A stretch of DNA of 64,000 bases, from contig JAIXWD010000017.1 in assembly GCA_027482225.1 (NCBI GenBank), positions 99,819-163,818 of the forward strand, given 5' to 3'. A program made the position numbers and the translations under genes. The notes under the pieces were generated by a model. It worked only from the letters and a program-made list of their open reading frames with translations, had not been told where the DNA came from and searched no databases. Source of the stretch: Bacteroidota bacterium. GTDB taxonomy: Bacteria > Bacteroidota > Bacteroidia > UKL13-3. Below, in pieces: positions 1 to 9,389 of this stretch. Each line of letters starts with the position of its first letter. Within the stretch, counting starts at the first letter, position 1.

Positions 1-120
1 GGTGGTTTGATAGCAATTGACAAATCAGGAAATATCGAGTTACCTTTTAATAGCGAAGGTATGTACAGGGGTTACAAAAAAGGAGATACATCGGCCGTTG
101 TAAAAATTTACGAAGATTAA
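1..120 (+). CDS. Isoaspartyl peptidase / L-asparaginase, C-terminal fragment
   Basis: Frame 1 is open from the window edge to the TAA at 118-120 and encodes 39 residues. The pieces GGLIAIDKSGNIELPFN and EGMYRGY match the end of the Ntn-hydrolase isoaspartyl peptidase beta subunit, where a phrase like GG-IA-D--GNI--PFN-EGM-RG is characteristic. These enzymes split beta-aspartyl dipeptides, including beta-Asp-Arg released from cyanophycin. The gene converges on the cyanophycinase gene next door, and cyanophycin synthetase follows, so this is probably the last step of cyanophycin use. The catalytic Thr and everything N-terminal lie outside the window. Assignment rests on a short tail plus context. 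Confidence 0.78.
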   Translation, partial: GGLIAIDKSGNIELPFNSEGMYRGYKKGDTSAVVKIYED

Positions 121-126
121 AAGCAT

Positions 127-155
127 AAAAAAGGAGTTGAATTTAACTCCTTTTT
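127..155. terminator. Bidirectional terminator between two convergent genes
   Basis: Arms AAAAAGGAGTT and AACTCCTTTTT surround a short GAATTT loop, with A and T runs on both sides. It lies between the stop of the isoaspartyl peptidase gene (120) and the stop of the cyanophycinase gene (171), so it can end transcription from both directions. Confidence 0.8.
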
Positions 156-170
156 AATTTAGATTTTTAT

Positions 171-1040
171 TTATGCCTTAGCTGTATCGTTAGCTATGAA
201 CTTTCTTTCTTTTAATAAATATCGGTTACCCCTAACCATAATACTTACACGTAAGTTATCTAATGCTATTGGTTCACCCATGCCAACTTCGGTAATGTTT
301 GTGTGTCGTATGTCTCTTCCATCAACAATTACAACAGCACCGCTTCCTACAACTTCTAAGTTATTTCCACCAGTAACAATTACCCCTGTGTCTTCACCCA
401 AACCTATACCTGTACATTGCGGGTTACTCGCAACTGCTTGAGCCAATCGGTTAAAACGTCCGCGTTTATCAAAATGTGAGTCGATAATTACATTACCCAT
501 AAATGCCAAACCAGTAGTAATTTTAACCTCACCTTTTAAGTGAGCCAATTCGCTTTTGCCTTGATAAATCATGGTATTACTCATGGCCATTGCCCCCGCG
601 CTTGTTCCTGCAATCACAAAGCCTTCTTGGTTATAATATCTATCGTGTAGCACGTTGTATATTTCTGTACCACCAAAAATAGAGGTTAACCTAAGTTGGT
701 CGCCACCAGTAAACATAATACCATCAGCATTTTTAACACGATTGATAAACCCTTCTTCAAAAACATCTTCGCGTTTTCCAATGTCAATTACACCTATGTT
801 TTTGCAGCCTATTTTACCAAATGCATCTAAATAATTTTCACCTACCTCAACTGGTATTGAAGAAGCAGTGGTAATAACTTCAATGCGTTTCTCAACCCCA
901 CCAACTTCATCAATAAAGCGTTTTAATATGCCAAGTTCAAAGAAATTTAAGCGGTTACGCTGAATAAAACCCTGCTCTAAATCAGTTCCTTTGTCTTCTG
1001 CCCCCCCCACCGAAATCAGCTTTCCTTTAGGTATTTCCAA
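171..1040 (-). CDS. cphB: Cyanophycinase (peptidase family S51)
   Basis: 289 residues, the usual length for the family. Cyanophycinase is a cytoplasmic exopeptidase that cuts cyanophycin (multi-L-arginyl-poly-L-aspartate) into beta-Asp-Arg dipeptides. Visible signatures are TGGDQ at 111-115, the nucleophile elbow GTSAGA at 145-150 with Ser147, and DSHFDKRGR around 187-195. The first codon is TTG (1040-1038): the frame has a TAA a few codons upstream and no in-frame ATG before the conserved core, so TTG is the best start. Divergent from cphA with a 174 bp gap and convergent with the isoaspartyl peptidase gene. A good promoter lies about 28 bp upstream. Confidence 0.95.
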   Translation of the reverse strand: MEIPKGKLISVGGAEDKGTDLEQGFIQRNRLNFFELGILKRFIDEVGGVEKRIEVITTASSIPVEVGENYLDAFGKIGCKNIGVIDIGKREDVFEEGFINRVKNADGIMFTGGDQLRLTSIFGGTEIYNVLHDRYYNQEGFVIAGTSAGAMAMSNTMIYQGKSELAHLKGEVKITTGLAFMGNVIIDSHFDKRGRFNRLAQAVASNPQCTGIGLGEDTGVIVTGGNNLEVVGSGAVVIVDGRDIRHTNITEVGMGEPIALDNLRVSIMVRGNRYLLKERKFIANDTAKA

Positions 1041-1067
1041 AACAATGTTAATTTATATGTGAAGCAG

Positions 1068-1098
1068 CAAATATAAATGCATGCCTTGGTTACACAAT
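1068..1098 (-). promoter_or_regulatory. Promoter of cphB, Bacteroidota type
   Basis: On the minus strand ATTG (1098-1095) is followed after 19 nt by TATATTTG (1075-1068), matching the TTTG-N19-TAnnTTTG pattern. The same cphA-cphB gap carries AAATGCATG twice, at 1075-1083 (touching the -7 element) and 1170-1178 (on the cphA side). That could be a shared operator, but this is inference. Confidence 0.6.
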
Positions 1099-1214
1099 TT
1101 TATTTTCCCCCTAACTTACTTAATCCGCCTACAAAAACATACCGTTAGTTAATTCAAGTTTTTTATGTAAAATGCATGTAGTTAAAATCACCCCCAATTT
1201 TTATTCATTTTGCT

Positions 1215-3845
1215 ATGAAAATTTTAGACATCAAAGTAATGCGTGGTCCAAATTATTGGAGCGTTCGTAGGCATAAATTAATTCAAATGCGTCTTGATTT
1301 AGAGGAGCTTGAGCAGTTTCCTACAAATAAAATTGAAGGATTTGGTGAGCGTTTGCAAAAGCTTTTTCCTACCATGCATTCACATCGTTGTTCAATAGGC
1401 ACACCTGGTGGTTTTTTTAAGCGGGTTGAAGAAGGAACATGGATGGGACATGTAATAGAACACATCGCGTTAGAGTTACAAACACTTGCAGGTATGGCTT
1501 GTGGATTTGGCCGAACACGCAGTACGGGTAAAGAGGGTGTTTATAATGTGGTGTTTAGTTACATGGAGGAAAAAGCTGGAATATTCACTGCAAATGCATC
1601 AGTTCGTATTGCTGAAGCATTAATTGCTGGTAACGAATATCATTTGGCTGAAGATATCCAAAATTTAAGAGAAATACGTGAAGAAGAACGCCTCGGGCCA
1701 AGTACAGGTTGTATAGTTGATGAGGCTATAGCAAGAGGTATTCCCTATATCAGGTTAAACAGACACTCTCTAGTACAGCTGGGTTATGGTATGAATCAAA
1801 AAAGAATTAGAGCCACTATTGCCAGCACAACAAGTAGTATTGCTGTAGATATAGCCTGTGATAAAGAAGAAACGAAAAACTTATTAGAAGCTGCAGAAAT
1901 TCCTGTTCCTCGCGGTCGAATTGTATACAGCGAGGAAGGTTTGAAAGAGGCACTAGAGCGCATTAGTTACCCCATTGTAACCAAACCTGTTGATGGCAAC
2001 CATGGTAAAGGTGCCACAACTAATATTAACAATTGGGAGGATGCTATACGTGGCTTAGAGGCTGCAAAGAAATACTCGCGAGGGGTAATTGTAGAAAAGT
2101 TTATTACAGGGCAAGACCATCGCGTGCTGGTTATTAATTACAAATTTGTTGCAGCTGCCATCAGAAAGCCTGCATCTGTAGTTGGTGATGGAATTAGTAA
2201 TATTCAAGAATTAATTGATAAAACAAACGAAGATCCACGTAGAGGCTATGGTCACGAAAAAACTTTAACGCAAATTAAAGTTGACGATTTTACCCTAGAT
2301 ATGCTAGCCAAAACTAATCTTAACTTGGAAAGTATTTTACCTAATGGCAAAGAATTACTTTTAAAACCAACGGCAAATTTAAGTACTGGGGGAACCGCAA
2401 TGGATGTAACCGATTTGGTGCACCCTGATAACATTTTTATGTGTGAACGTATTGCGCGCATTATAGGTTTAGATATTTGTGGTATTGATATCATGGCAGA
2501 AAACTTAACCGAACCAGTTAAAGATATTGGAGGCGCTATTTTAGAAGTAAATGCTGCTCCTGGCTTCCGCATGCATATTGATCCAGCTGAGGGTATTCCA
2601 CGAAACGTAGCCGAACCAGTAATTGATATGTTATACCCCAAAGGAAGTAGTGCACGTATTCCTATCATTGCTGTTACAGGTACTAACGGAAAAACTACTA
2701 CCACACGCTTAATGGCACATATGGTAAAAACCATGGGATATAAAGTTGGCTATACCACAACAGATGGTATCTATATTCAAAATCAGTTAATGTTACGTGG
2801 AGATTGCACGGGTCCAGTAAGTGCAGAGTTTGTATTGAAAGATCCAGCAATTGATTTTGCAGTATTAGAAACTGCACGTGGCGGAATTCTTCGCGCAGGA
2901 CTTGGTTTTCATAATTGCGATATTGCTATAGTAACTAATATTGCCGAAGACCATTTGGGCCTGCAAGATATTGATACCATTGAACAACTCACACGTGTTA
3001 AGGCTGTTGTGCCCGCTAGTGTTTTACCCGAGGGTTATGCCATCTTAAATGCAGATAATAAATATGCTGTAAGTATGGCTAAAGAGTGTGTATGTAAAAT
3101 TGCATACTTTAGCATGGACGAAAATAATTCTATAATCAAAGAACACATTAACAAAGGTGGGTTAGCTGCGGTATACGAAAACGGATATGTTACCATTTGT
3201 AAGGGTACTTGGAAAATTAGAATTGAAAAGGCGGTGAATATTCCGCTTACGTTTGGCGGACGTGCAACTTATAATATAGCCAATGTATTGCCAACATTAT
3301 TGGCTGGGTTTATTCGTAACTTTAAAATTGAAGATATACGTGTGGCTCTTCAAACCTTTATTCCTGGTCCTGCGCAAACACCTGGCCGTATGAATATTTT
3401 CCGTTTTAAAAACTTTGAGTTGATGGTGGATTATGCACACAATACATCGGGTTTTGAAGCCATTGGTGAAATGCTTAGTAAAATAGATGCTAACCATGTG
3501 GGTGTAATTGCTGGGGTAGGCGATAGAAGAGACGAAGATACCATTGGGCTTGGTAGACAGGCAGCTAAAATGTTTGATGAAATTGTAATTAGGCAAGATA
3601 AAAACTTACGTGGTCGGACCGAAGATGAAATTATTGAATTGATAAAACGTGGTATCAAAGAGGTTGATCCTAATAAAAAAGTGACTTCGTTTAAACGTGA
3701 ATCTGATGCGATTGACTTTGCCATAAAAAATGCCCGCAAAGGAACTTTTTTAACTATTTGTAGTGATGTAGTACCTGCTGCATTAGACCTAATTTTAGCG
3801 TTAAAAGAAGCTGAAGATAAAGGAGAAGTCGAGTTGGGTAAATAG
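1215..3845 (+). CDS. cphA: Cyanophycin synthetase
   Basis: 876 residues, typical of CphA. It polymerises Asp and Arg into cyanophycin with ATP, without ribosomes, in the cytoplasm. Three parts can be followed: an N-terminal domain (about 1-160, with WMGHVIEHIALELQ), an ATP-grasp domain (about 215-475, with KPVDGNHGKGATTNI and ILEVNAAPGFRMH), and a Mur-ligase-like domain from about 480 with the P-loop GTNGKTTTTR starting at residue 489 and MVDYAHNTSGF near 738. The ATP-grasp part adds Asp and the Mur-ligase part adds Arg. No -7 element at a standard distance is clear. Forms a complete make/break set with cphB and the truncated gene at the left edge. Confidence 0.97.
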   Translation: MKILDIKVMRGPNYWSVRRHKLIQMRLDLEELEQFPTNKIEGFGERLQKLFPTMHSHRCSIGTPGGFFKRVEEGTWMGHVIEHIALELQTLAGMACGFGRTRSTGKEGVYNVVFSYMEEKAGIFTANASVRIAEALIAGNEYHLAEDIQNLREIREEERLGPSTGCIVDEAIARGIPYIRLNRHSLVQLGYGMNQKRIRATIASTTSSIAVDIACDKEETKNLLEAAEIPVPRGRIVYSEEGLKEALERISYPIVTKPVDGNHGKGATTNINNWEDAIRGLEAAKKYSRGVIVEKFITGQDHRVLVINYKFVAAAIRKPASVVGDGISNIQELIDKTNEDPRRGYGHEKTLTQIKVDDFTLDMLAKTNLNLESILPNGKELLLKPTANLSTGGTAMDVTDLVHPDNIFMCERIARIIGLDICGIDIMAENLTEPVKDIGGAILEVNAAPGFRMHIDPAEGIPRNVAEPVIDMLYPKGSSARIPIIAVTGTNGKTTTTRLMAHMVKTMGYKVGYTTTDGIYIQNQLMLRGDCTGPVSAEFVLKDPAIDFAVLETARGGILRAGLGFHNCDIAIVTNIAEDHLGLQDIDTIEQLTRVKAVVPASVLPEGYAILNADNKYAVSMAKECVCKIAYFSMDENNSIIKEHINKGGLAAVYENGYVTICKGTWKIRIEKAVNIPLTFGGRATYNIANVLPTLLAGFIRNFKIEDIRVALQTFIPGPAQTPGRMNIFRFKNFELMVDYAHNTSGFEAIGEMLSKIDANHVGVIAGVGDRRDEDTIGLGRQAAKMFDEIVIRQDKNLRGRTEDEIIELIKRGIKEVDPNKKVTSFKRESDAIDFAIKNARKGTFLTICSDVVPAALDLILALKEAEDKGEVELGK

Positions 3846-4200
3846 CTTAAAGTTAAACAACAACCTATGTATAGTTAACAATTTTAATATGATTTTAATT
3901 TTAAAAGTATGCCCAAATCATAATAAACTGAGCTTATATAAAATTTTTAATTAAAAAGTTTTTTAGTCTAAAACACCAACTATATAAATATATATTAATA
4001 AACAACGGAATTTTGGAAAGTTGAAGAAACTTTAAATGTTGCATCAAAACATGATAAATATATAATTCAGAAATGGAAAGAGCTTAATAAGTAATAGGAT
4101 AAATTAAAGAAGTTTTATTTTGCTTTTTTCTGTTTATTAGTAAAGTAAACTTATTATATTAGTGATGAAGTTTAAAACTATATGGTAACTATTATAGTAA
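3846..4200. other. AT-rich intergenic stretch with a possible gene remnant
   Basis: 355 bp with no gene. It holds a weak A/T hairpin around 3940-3970 that may end cphA transcription. Positions 4002-4094 form a stretch open for 30 codons on the + strand with no start codon, preceded directly by TAA. Its translation is rich in Lys, Glu and Trp (pieces TEFWKVEETL and QKWKELNK) and looks protein-like. It may be the tail of a decayed gene, but a chance open frame in AT-rich DNA cannot be excluded. Confidence 0.3.
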
Positions 4201-4767
4201 CTAATATAAGCGTTTGCTAATTATATCTAAAACGTGGTTATATAATTGTGCTGGAGTAAATTTACGCCAATTCACCGCATCCAAATCTCCACCAAAATTT
4301 AGGTAGTAATCAATATTATTTCTTCTAAATTCGTCTAATACATGATCTTGAAAGTTAAGTGCCACTAACCAACCATCTTCAATATCTTGAAACCACTCTT
4401 CATAATAACAATCATCGCTAACATGAAAGTTTAATACGTTTTCGCCTATTAAGATAAACTTATTTATACCTTCTGCTATTAGTATTTCAGCTACTTCACG
4501 CTTTAAAAGCATCACATCATTATTAATGGCATCGTTCCATTCGCCTATTAATTCAATAATGGCATAACCTTCACAGTATTCTGTAAATAATAGTTTTACA
4601 TATAAGGTATTCGATCCAAAATCATCCCATTGAGGATGTATCAGGTAATTGTATATCTGATTGGTGAACTCAAACTCGCTGTACTCACGCTCAAAAAAAG
4701 GCGACTTGCTGTCGTGTTCAGCTTGGTAGAAGTCTCTCCACCTATAATGAGGTTCTATATCCTGCAT
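4201..4767 (-). CDS. Conserved-looking hypothetical protein, acidic, soluble
   Basis: 188 residues, starting MQDIEPHYRW. I do not recognise a family. It has no signal peptide and no membrane segment, and is unusually rich in Asp, Glu, Trp and Tyr (for example DDCYYEEWFQDIEDGW). Predicted strand-helix alternation suggests a compact cytoplasmic alpha/beta protein. It stands alone between cphA and metK and is divergent from metK with about 137 bp between starts. The long, uninterrupted and compositionally balanced frame supports a real gene. Confidence 0.75.
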   Translation of the reverse strand: MQDIEPHYRWRDFYQAEHDSKSPFFEREYSEFEFTNQIYNYLIHPQWDDFGSNTLYVKLLFTEYCEGYAIIELIGEWNDAINNDVMLLKREVAEILIAEGINKFILIGENVLNFHVSDDCYYEEWFQDIEDGWLVALNFQDHVLDEFRRNNIDYYLNFGGDLDAVNWRKFTPAQLYNHVLDIISKRLY

Positions 4768-4839
4768 GGTGCAAATTTAATGCTTCAATTGCTTATTTTG
4801 GAAGGCTTTTGAGGAATCTTTAAATTTAACAATCAAGGC

Positions 4840-4869
4840 TTTGTAACTTCATATAAAAATGTATTTTTG
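4840..4869 (+). promoter_or_regulatory. Promoter of metK, Bacteroidota type
   Basis: TTTG at 4840-4843, then 18 nt, then TATTTTTG at 4862-4869. Transcription would start near 4874, giving a leader of about 30 nt. That leader is too short for any known SAM riboswitch. Confidence 0.65.
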
Positions 4870-4904
4870 CCCACCTAAGTTTAACATAACACTATTAAAT
4901 TAAC

Positions 4905-6158
4905 ATGGCATATTTATTCACTTCAGAATCGGTTAGCGAAGGCCACCCGGACAAAGTAGCCGATCAAATTTCGGATGCTTTAATTGACAACTTTTTAGCT
5001 TTTGATCCAGAATCAAAAGTGGCTTGCGAAACTTTAGTAACTACCGGACAAGTTATTTTGGCTGGTGAGGTTAAGTCTAAAGCTTATCTTGATGTTCAAA
5101 CCATTGCTCGTGATGTAATCAAGAAAATTGGTTATACTAAAAGTGAGTATATGTTTGAAGCAAATTCATGTGGTGTGCTGAGTGCTATTCACGAACAATC
5201 AGCAGATATTAATCAAGGTGTTGATCGCAAGAAAAAACAAGACCAAGGTGCAGGTGACCAAGGTATGATGTTTGGTTATGCTACTGCAGAAACTGACGAC
5301 TACATGCCATTGGCTTTAGATCTTGCTCATAAAGTATTAATTGAATTAGCTGCTTTACGCAGAGAAAATAAAGCAATTAAATATTTGCGTCCTGATGCAA
5401 AAAGTCAAGTAACCCTTGAGTACAATGATAAAAACCAACCAGTTCGTATTGACTCAATAGTGGTATCAACACAACATGATGATTTCGATACAGAAGCCAA
5501 AATGTTAGCTAAAATTAAGAAAGATATCATTGAAATTTTGATTCCGCGTGTTAAGACTAAATATAAAAAATTCGCTAAGCTATTTAACAACGATATTAAA
5601 TACCATATTAACCCAACAGGTAAATTTGTTATTGGTGGTCCGCATGGCGATACCGGTTTAACAGGTCGTAAAATCATTGTTGATACATACGGTGGTAAAG
5701 GTGCTCATGGTGGTGGTGCATTCTCTGGTAAAGATCCAAGTAAGGTAGATAGAAGTGCTGCGTATGCTACACGTCATATTGCTAAAAACTTAGTAGCTGC
5801 AGGATTGTGCTCTGAGGTTTTAGTGCAAGTTTCATATGCAATTGGTGTTAAAGATCCAATGGGCATATACATCAATACTTATGGCACATCAAAAGTTAAA
5901 TTAACTGATGGTGAAATTGCTAAAAAAGTAGAAAAAATATTTGATATGACTCCTTACGGAATTGAAACTCGTTTGAAATTACGTAATCCTATTTACAGTG
6001 AAACTGCTGCATATGGTCACATGGGTCGTAAAAACGAAATAGTAACCAAAACATATGTTTCTCCTGATGGCAAAAAAATAACCAAAAAGGTTGAACTATT
6101 TACTTGGGAGAAACTAGATTACATAGATAAAGTGAAAAAAGCTTTTGGTCTAAAGTAA
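4905..6158 (+). CDS. metK: S-adenosylmethionine synthetase (methionine adenosyltransferase)
   Basis: 417 residues. Makes S-adenosylmethionine from methionine and ATP in the cytoplasm; active as a tetramer. Diagnostic motifs are GHPDK at 13-17 (ATP binding), [12 protein letters not shown] at 115-126 and [16 protein letters not shown] in the P-loop-like C-terminal half. The length is slightly above the E. coli enzyme (384), with small insertions of the kind seen in Bacteroidota. Single-gene unit: own promoter at 4840-4869 and a strong terminator right after the stop. It supplies the methyl donor used by the methyltransferases elsewhere in the window. Confidence 0.98.
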   Translation: MAYLFTSESVSEGHPDKVADQISDALIDNFLAFDPESKVACETLVTTGQVILAGEVKSKAYLDVQTIARDVIKKIGYTKSEYMFEANSCGVLSAIHEQSADINQGVDRKKKQDQGAGDQGMMFGYATAETDDYMPLALDLAHKVLIELAALRRENKAIKYLRPDAKSQVTLEYNDKNQPVRIDSIVVSTQHDDFDTEAKMLAKIKKDIIEILIPRVKTKYKKFAKLFNNDIKYHINPTGKFVIGGPHGDTGLTGRKIIVDTYGGKGAHGGGAFSGKDPSKVDRSAAYATRHIAKNLVAAGLCSEVLVQVSYAIGVKDPMGIYINTYGTSKVKLTDGEIAKKVEKIFDMTPYGIETRLKLRNPIYSETAAYGHMGRKNEIVTKTYVSPDGKKITKKVELFTWEKLDYIDKVKKAFGLK

Positions 6159-6177
6159 TCACTGATATCACATATTG

Positions 6178-6212
6178 AAAAGGGCAGAAAATCAATGATT
6201 TTCTGCCCTTTT
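6178..6212. terminator. Bidirectional terminator, metK and the GIN-domain gene
   Basis: Near-perfect inverted repeat: AAAAGGGCAGAAAAT from 6178 pairs with ATTTTCTGCCCTTTT ending at 6212, with A and T tracts on either side. It sits between the metK stop (6158) and the stop of the convergent gene at 6231. Confidence 0.85.
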
Positions 6213-6230
6213 AGTTTTCTTGATGTAATT

Positions 6231-7694
6231 TTAAAAACCAATAAACATAATTCCTGTAGCAAATGCTCTAACATCAGGAGCTTTGCTGTTGTTAAAATAA
6301 GGTGTTAACGCATAGTTGGCAAACAGCTTAACTTCTTTGTAACCAAGTCTAACGGTCCCGTCAACCCTAAAAGCATTTATGTTAAAATCGTCATTAAATG
6401 TAAACCTTTCATCAGAACCTCTCGCTGTTGTTTCGGTAACAACTTTGGCTGTTGCTGCATATCTTACAATTGCACCTACAGCAATGTGAAATCCACCGTT
6501 AGCATTTTTTTTACTGCCTGGTGCATACTTAATTAGTAAAGGGGCATTTATATCATAGGTGAAGAGCTTATTTTTAGTAAGGGCAACACCTGCATCCGTG
6601 CTTGTTAATATATCACTATTTGGTGTGATGTAAGAATTACCTTCAAAATGATAATTGCTAAATTGAGAACCTAAACCAGTTGTAAAGGCTAGTTTGTTTT
6701 TAATAATATGACCATCAAATTCAAATAAATTTATTCCATACAGCCACGAGCTACCTATTTTGGTATTTAAAAATTTATAGTCGTTACTATGTGTAAAGTT
6801 CATGCTTGATGTAGTTAGTGCATTTATCCCTGTTTCTAATCCTGCGTATACACGTTTCATGCGTCTACGTTTTTCAGATTCATTAGTAGGTTTTTCTTTA
6901 TCATCTTTATTATCATCAATAATAATAAACTTACGTTTACCAATTTTTAAACGAGTAGTATCTGCATAGGGTGTAATTTTGTCTGTTGGTATGTCAATAT
7001 TTAAATCAGTAGTATACTCATCGGTATTGCTTTTTATTTTTCCTGCTCCGTCTATATTAAATATTTTATTTTTAGGCTCCCCACGGTAAATTATCAAACT
7101 TGCACCGTCAGCCTTAGCATGCAACGATTCGCTTACATATATTTTTACATTACTACCTCCATCTGCTTCAATGTTCATATTTATAACCGATAACTTACTT
7201 GCATTTAGTAATGCTGCGCCATCCGTTTCAAATACTGCATTAGTAGCTTTACCATCAACTATCAATTTTGTACCACCATCTATATCTACTTTGATATTGT
7301 TACTAGATACTATTAAATGCGCCTCAGATGCACCATCCATAACAATGTTAAGATCTGAAGACTTCAACGTGTCTATGCTCTTTAAATTCGCCCCGCCATC
7401 TAACTTAATGTCGGTTATTGATTTTGCATATACCTTTATTTTACCTGCTGCATTAAAATTATCACCAATGATAAGTTCGTTGTTTACTACTTTTAATGTA
7501 CTAATAAGTTTTTCGGCATTATTTTCAATGTATACTGAATACCTATCGGCAATTACCAATTCAACATTTGCAACTGCACTTAAATTTATCTTGGTAAATT
7601 CATTAATGGGAATGCTGTTTTGTGCTTTTATGGGCTTTAAATAAATAAGCGGAGCGCCTATTAAAACAAGAGTTTTTAGTAATTTAATTTTCAT
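6231..7694 (-). CDS. GIN-head (DUF2807) domain / outer-membrane beta-barrel protein
   Basis: 487 residues. Residues 1-24 are a signal peptide ending KPIKA. Residues about 28-220 show the repeating short-strand pattern of the GIN/DUF2807 head (recurring units like DGGANLKS, MDGASEAHL, DGGTKLIVDG, DGAALLNAS). A Lys/Arg-rich linker follows near 262-280. The rest (about 285-487) alternates polar and aromatic residues and ends in FIGF, as expected for an outer-membrane barrel. Downstream of an ECF sigma factor and its anti-sigma gene, so likely the effector of that surface-stress circuit. Its exact role is unknown. Confidence 0.8.
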   Translation of the reverse strand: MKIKLLKTLVLIGAPLIYLKPIKAQNSIPINEFTKINLSAVANVELVIADRYSVYIENNAEKLISTLKVVNNELIIGDNFNAAGKIKVYAKSITDIKLDGGANLKSIDTLKSSDLNIVMDGASEAHLIVSSNNIKVDIDGGTKLIVDGKATNAVFETDGAALLNASKLSVINMNIEADGGSNVKIYVSESLHAKADGASLIIYRGEPKNKIFNIDGAGKIKSNTDEYTTDLNIDIPTDKITPYADTTRLKIGKRKFIIIDDNKDDKEKPTNESEKRRRMKRVYAGLETGINALTTSSMNFTHSNDYKFLNTKIGSSWLYGINLFEFDGHIIKNKLAFTTGLGSQFSNYHFEGNSYITPNSDILTSTDAGVALTKNKLFTYDINAPLLIKYAPGSKKNANGGFHIAVGAIVRYAATAKVVTETTARGSDERFTFNDDFNINAFRVDGTVRLGYKEVKLFANYALTPYFNNSKAPDVRAFATGIMFIGF

Positions 7695-7749
7695 AATTTA
7701 TTGCTTTTATAGTAATACGATTTACTGCTTATATAGTTACACTATACCT

Positions 7750-8751
7750 TTATTTTTTAGACCAAAAAAAATCTAGTGCAGCTAACTCAAAATGATTGAT
7801 ACGTCCAGATGTTGTATCGTTGTCAATTTTTAAATCGACACCAGTTGTTTTATTTATAAGCCCCACTATTGTTATTTGCCTATTGGTATCTGATTCGCCA
7901 AGTAATTTATTGGTGTTTTGCCTTACTTTTCTCGCCAATAAACTTTTAATGTCTTCAAATTGATCTTGCTCCACTAATTCTTTCTGTTTAACATTATTTA
8001 AAATAATAGCGTTTAGTGGTTGGTAAGTATTAGCATTAAAATGTATGTTAATCAAATGCGGTTTAATGGTGGGTACCTTTTCTGCATTTACAATAACCGA
8101 ATTAATTATTACCTCTTTATTTTTTACTAAATATGTTTTTGTGTTATCAATTTCTTTGGTTCTAATTTCTTTTGTTTGGTTTGATTTCAACTTCGTTTGT
8201 TCAAAAGCCTTTAGTGTTTTGGTTTTTTTATTACTGTTTTGATTATTATATACAATGGGTTGATGTTGTTGAGTGTTTTTATAATAAATAACACCAATAA
8301 CACTTAAAAATACTATTACAGAAGCTATTCGTAACATTGGAGTAAACCAAAAGATGGATAAGATTTGTTTTTTTAGTTCAGTTTTATTGGGATATATAAG
8401 ACTATAATCTGGTTGTTGTATAGTTAGTGTAAATAATTTTTGCTCACTTATAAGGTTGGGATTTTGCTTAATAGCAGCTTGGAGTTCTGTTGTCTCTATG
8501 TATGATAAATCAGATTCAATCTCTTTAACTAGTAAGTGTACGTTTCTGTCTTGAACTGATTTTAAAAGGATGCTGCTATTGAATTGTGCCTCTGTTTTAG
8601 GTAAAAAGACATTATTCATATTGATAAATTCTGCTTTTATATCCGCATGTTGATCCAAAAACAATAATACCTCAGTCACCTCATACGGATGTAAAGTTCC
8701 GTCAAGATAATCTATTAAGTATGTCTCGTAATTATTTCTATTTATGCTCAT
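7750..8751 (-). CDS. Probable anti-sigma factor, single-pass membrane protein
   Basis: 333 residues. A short N-terminal segment (MSINRNNYETYLIDYLDGTL) resembles the sigma-binding start of Bacteroidota anti-sigma proteins, which often lack the zinc motif. One membrane segment lies at about 139-157 (RIASVIVFLSVIGVIYY), followed by a Lys/Thr-rich periplasmic part. The start overlaps the stop of the upstream sigma gene as ATGA, so the two are translationally coupled. Sequence alone does not prove the function; position and topology make it likely. Confidence 0.75.
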   Translation of the reverse strand: MSINRNNYETYLIDYLDGTLHPYEVTEVLLFLDQHADIKAEFINMNNVFLPKTEAQFNSSILLKSVQDRNVHLLVKEIESDLSYIETTELQAAIKQNPNLISEQKLFTLTIQQPDYSLIYPNKTELKKQILSIFWFTPMLRIASVIVFLSVIGVIYYKNTQQHQPIVYNNQNSNKKTKTLKAFEQTKLKSNQTKEIRTKEIDNTKTYLVKNKEVIINSVIVNAEKVPTIKPHLINIHFNANTYQPLNAIILNNVKQKELVEQDQFEDIKSLLARKVRQNTNKLLGESDTNRQITIVGLINKTTGVDLKIDNDTTSGRINHFELAALDFFWSKK

Positions 8752-9233
8752 ATCACCCGATATAAATTACCAATGTATTCTTTTAAAATAACACGTGCAC
8801 GGTAAATGTATACTTTAACCTGACTCTCACTTAATCCTGTAATTTTTCCAATTTCTTTGTAGTTGTACCCTTCATAATCGCGTAGTAAAACTACAGCACG
8901 CTGTATGTCATTTAGTTTGGAGAGTGCTTCATTCAAGATCTCTTTTACATCATTATAATTATTAAACGTAATAAAGTTATTGTCTTTTGCACTCTCAATA
9001 TCACCAACAAATTTTTCACGCCTAAAAGCATCTACCATGCCATTGTAGGCTATGGTAAATAGGTATGATTTTACTGTTGCGGCATCAATATCTGATAGTT
9101 TTATCCATAGTTTTTCGAATGCATCTTGCACAATGTCCTTTGCCTTATCCTCATCCTTTATATTTTTGAGTATAAAGCGAAATACACCATCGGCATATTG
9201 ATTAACACAATTGTTGTATTCGTTTACTGTCAT
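8748..9233 (-). CDS. ECF RNA polymerase sigma factor (sigma-70 family)
   Basis: 161 residues. Sigma region 2 occupies about 10-80 (DIVQDAFEKLWIKL, SYLFTIAYNGMVDAFRR) and region 4 about 105-155 (LRDYEGYNYKEIGKITGLSE as the helix-turn-helix). There is no region 1 or 3, the layout of extracytoplasmic-function sigma factors. First gene of the operon with the anti-sigma and GIN-domain genes, overlapping the anti-sigma gene by 4 nt. Upstream on the minus strand a TTTG precedes TAACTTAT by 21 nt, which may be its own promoter, though the match is weak. Confidence 0.93.
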   Translation of the reverse strand: MTVNEYNNCVNQYADGVFRFILKNIKDEDKAKDIVQDAFEKLWIKLSDIDAATVKSYLFTIAYNGMVDAFRREKFVGDIESAKDNNFITFNNYNDVKEILNEALSKLNDIQRAVVLLRDYEGYNYKEIGKITGLSESQVKVYIYRARVILKEYIGNLYRVI

Positions 9234-9389
9234 TGGGCTTGTGGTAATACGATTCAGACAGGTAATAAGTTACATGCCCTATAAGCATTACTACAAATGT
9301 ATTGAAATTCAGATTAATAAATATTTACAAGTGATTTCTTGTTATAACAATGACCAAAGTGTAATTTGGTTAAAATTAAAATATACCAA

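Noticed and set aside
2252..2734. 160-codon minus-strand open frame inside cphA
   Set aside because: It lies fully opposite conserved ATP-grasp and P-loop codons and has no independent features.
4768..4904. SAM riboswitch before metK
   Set aside because: The predicted leader is about 30 nt and has no multi-stem structure.
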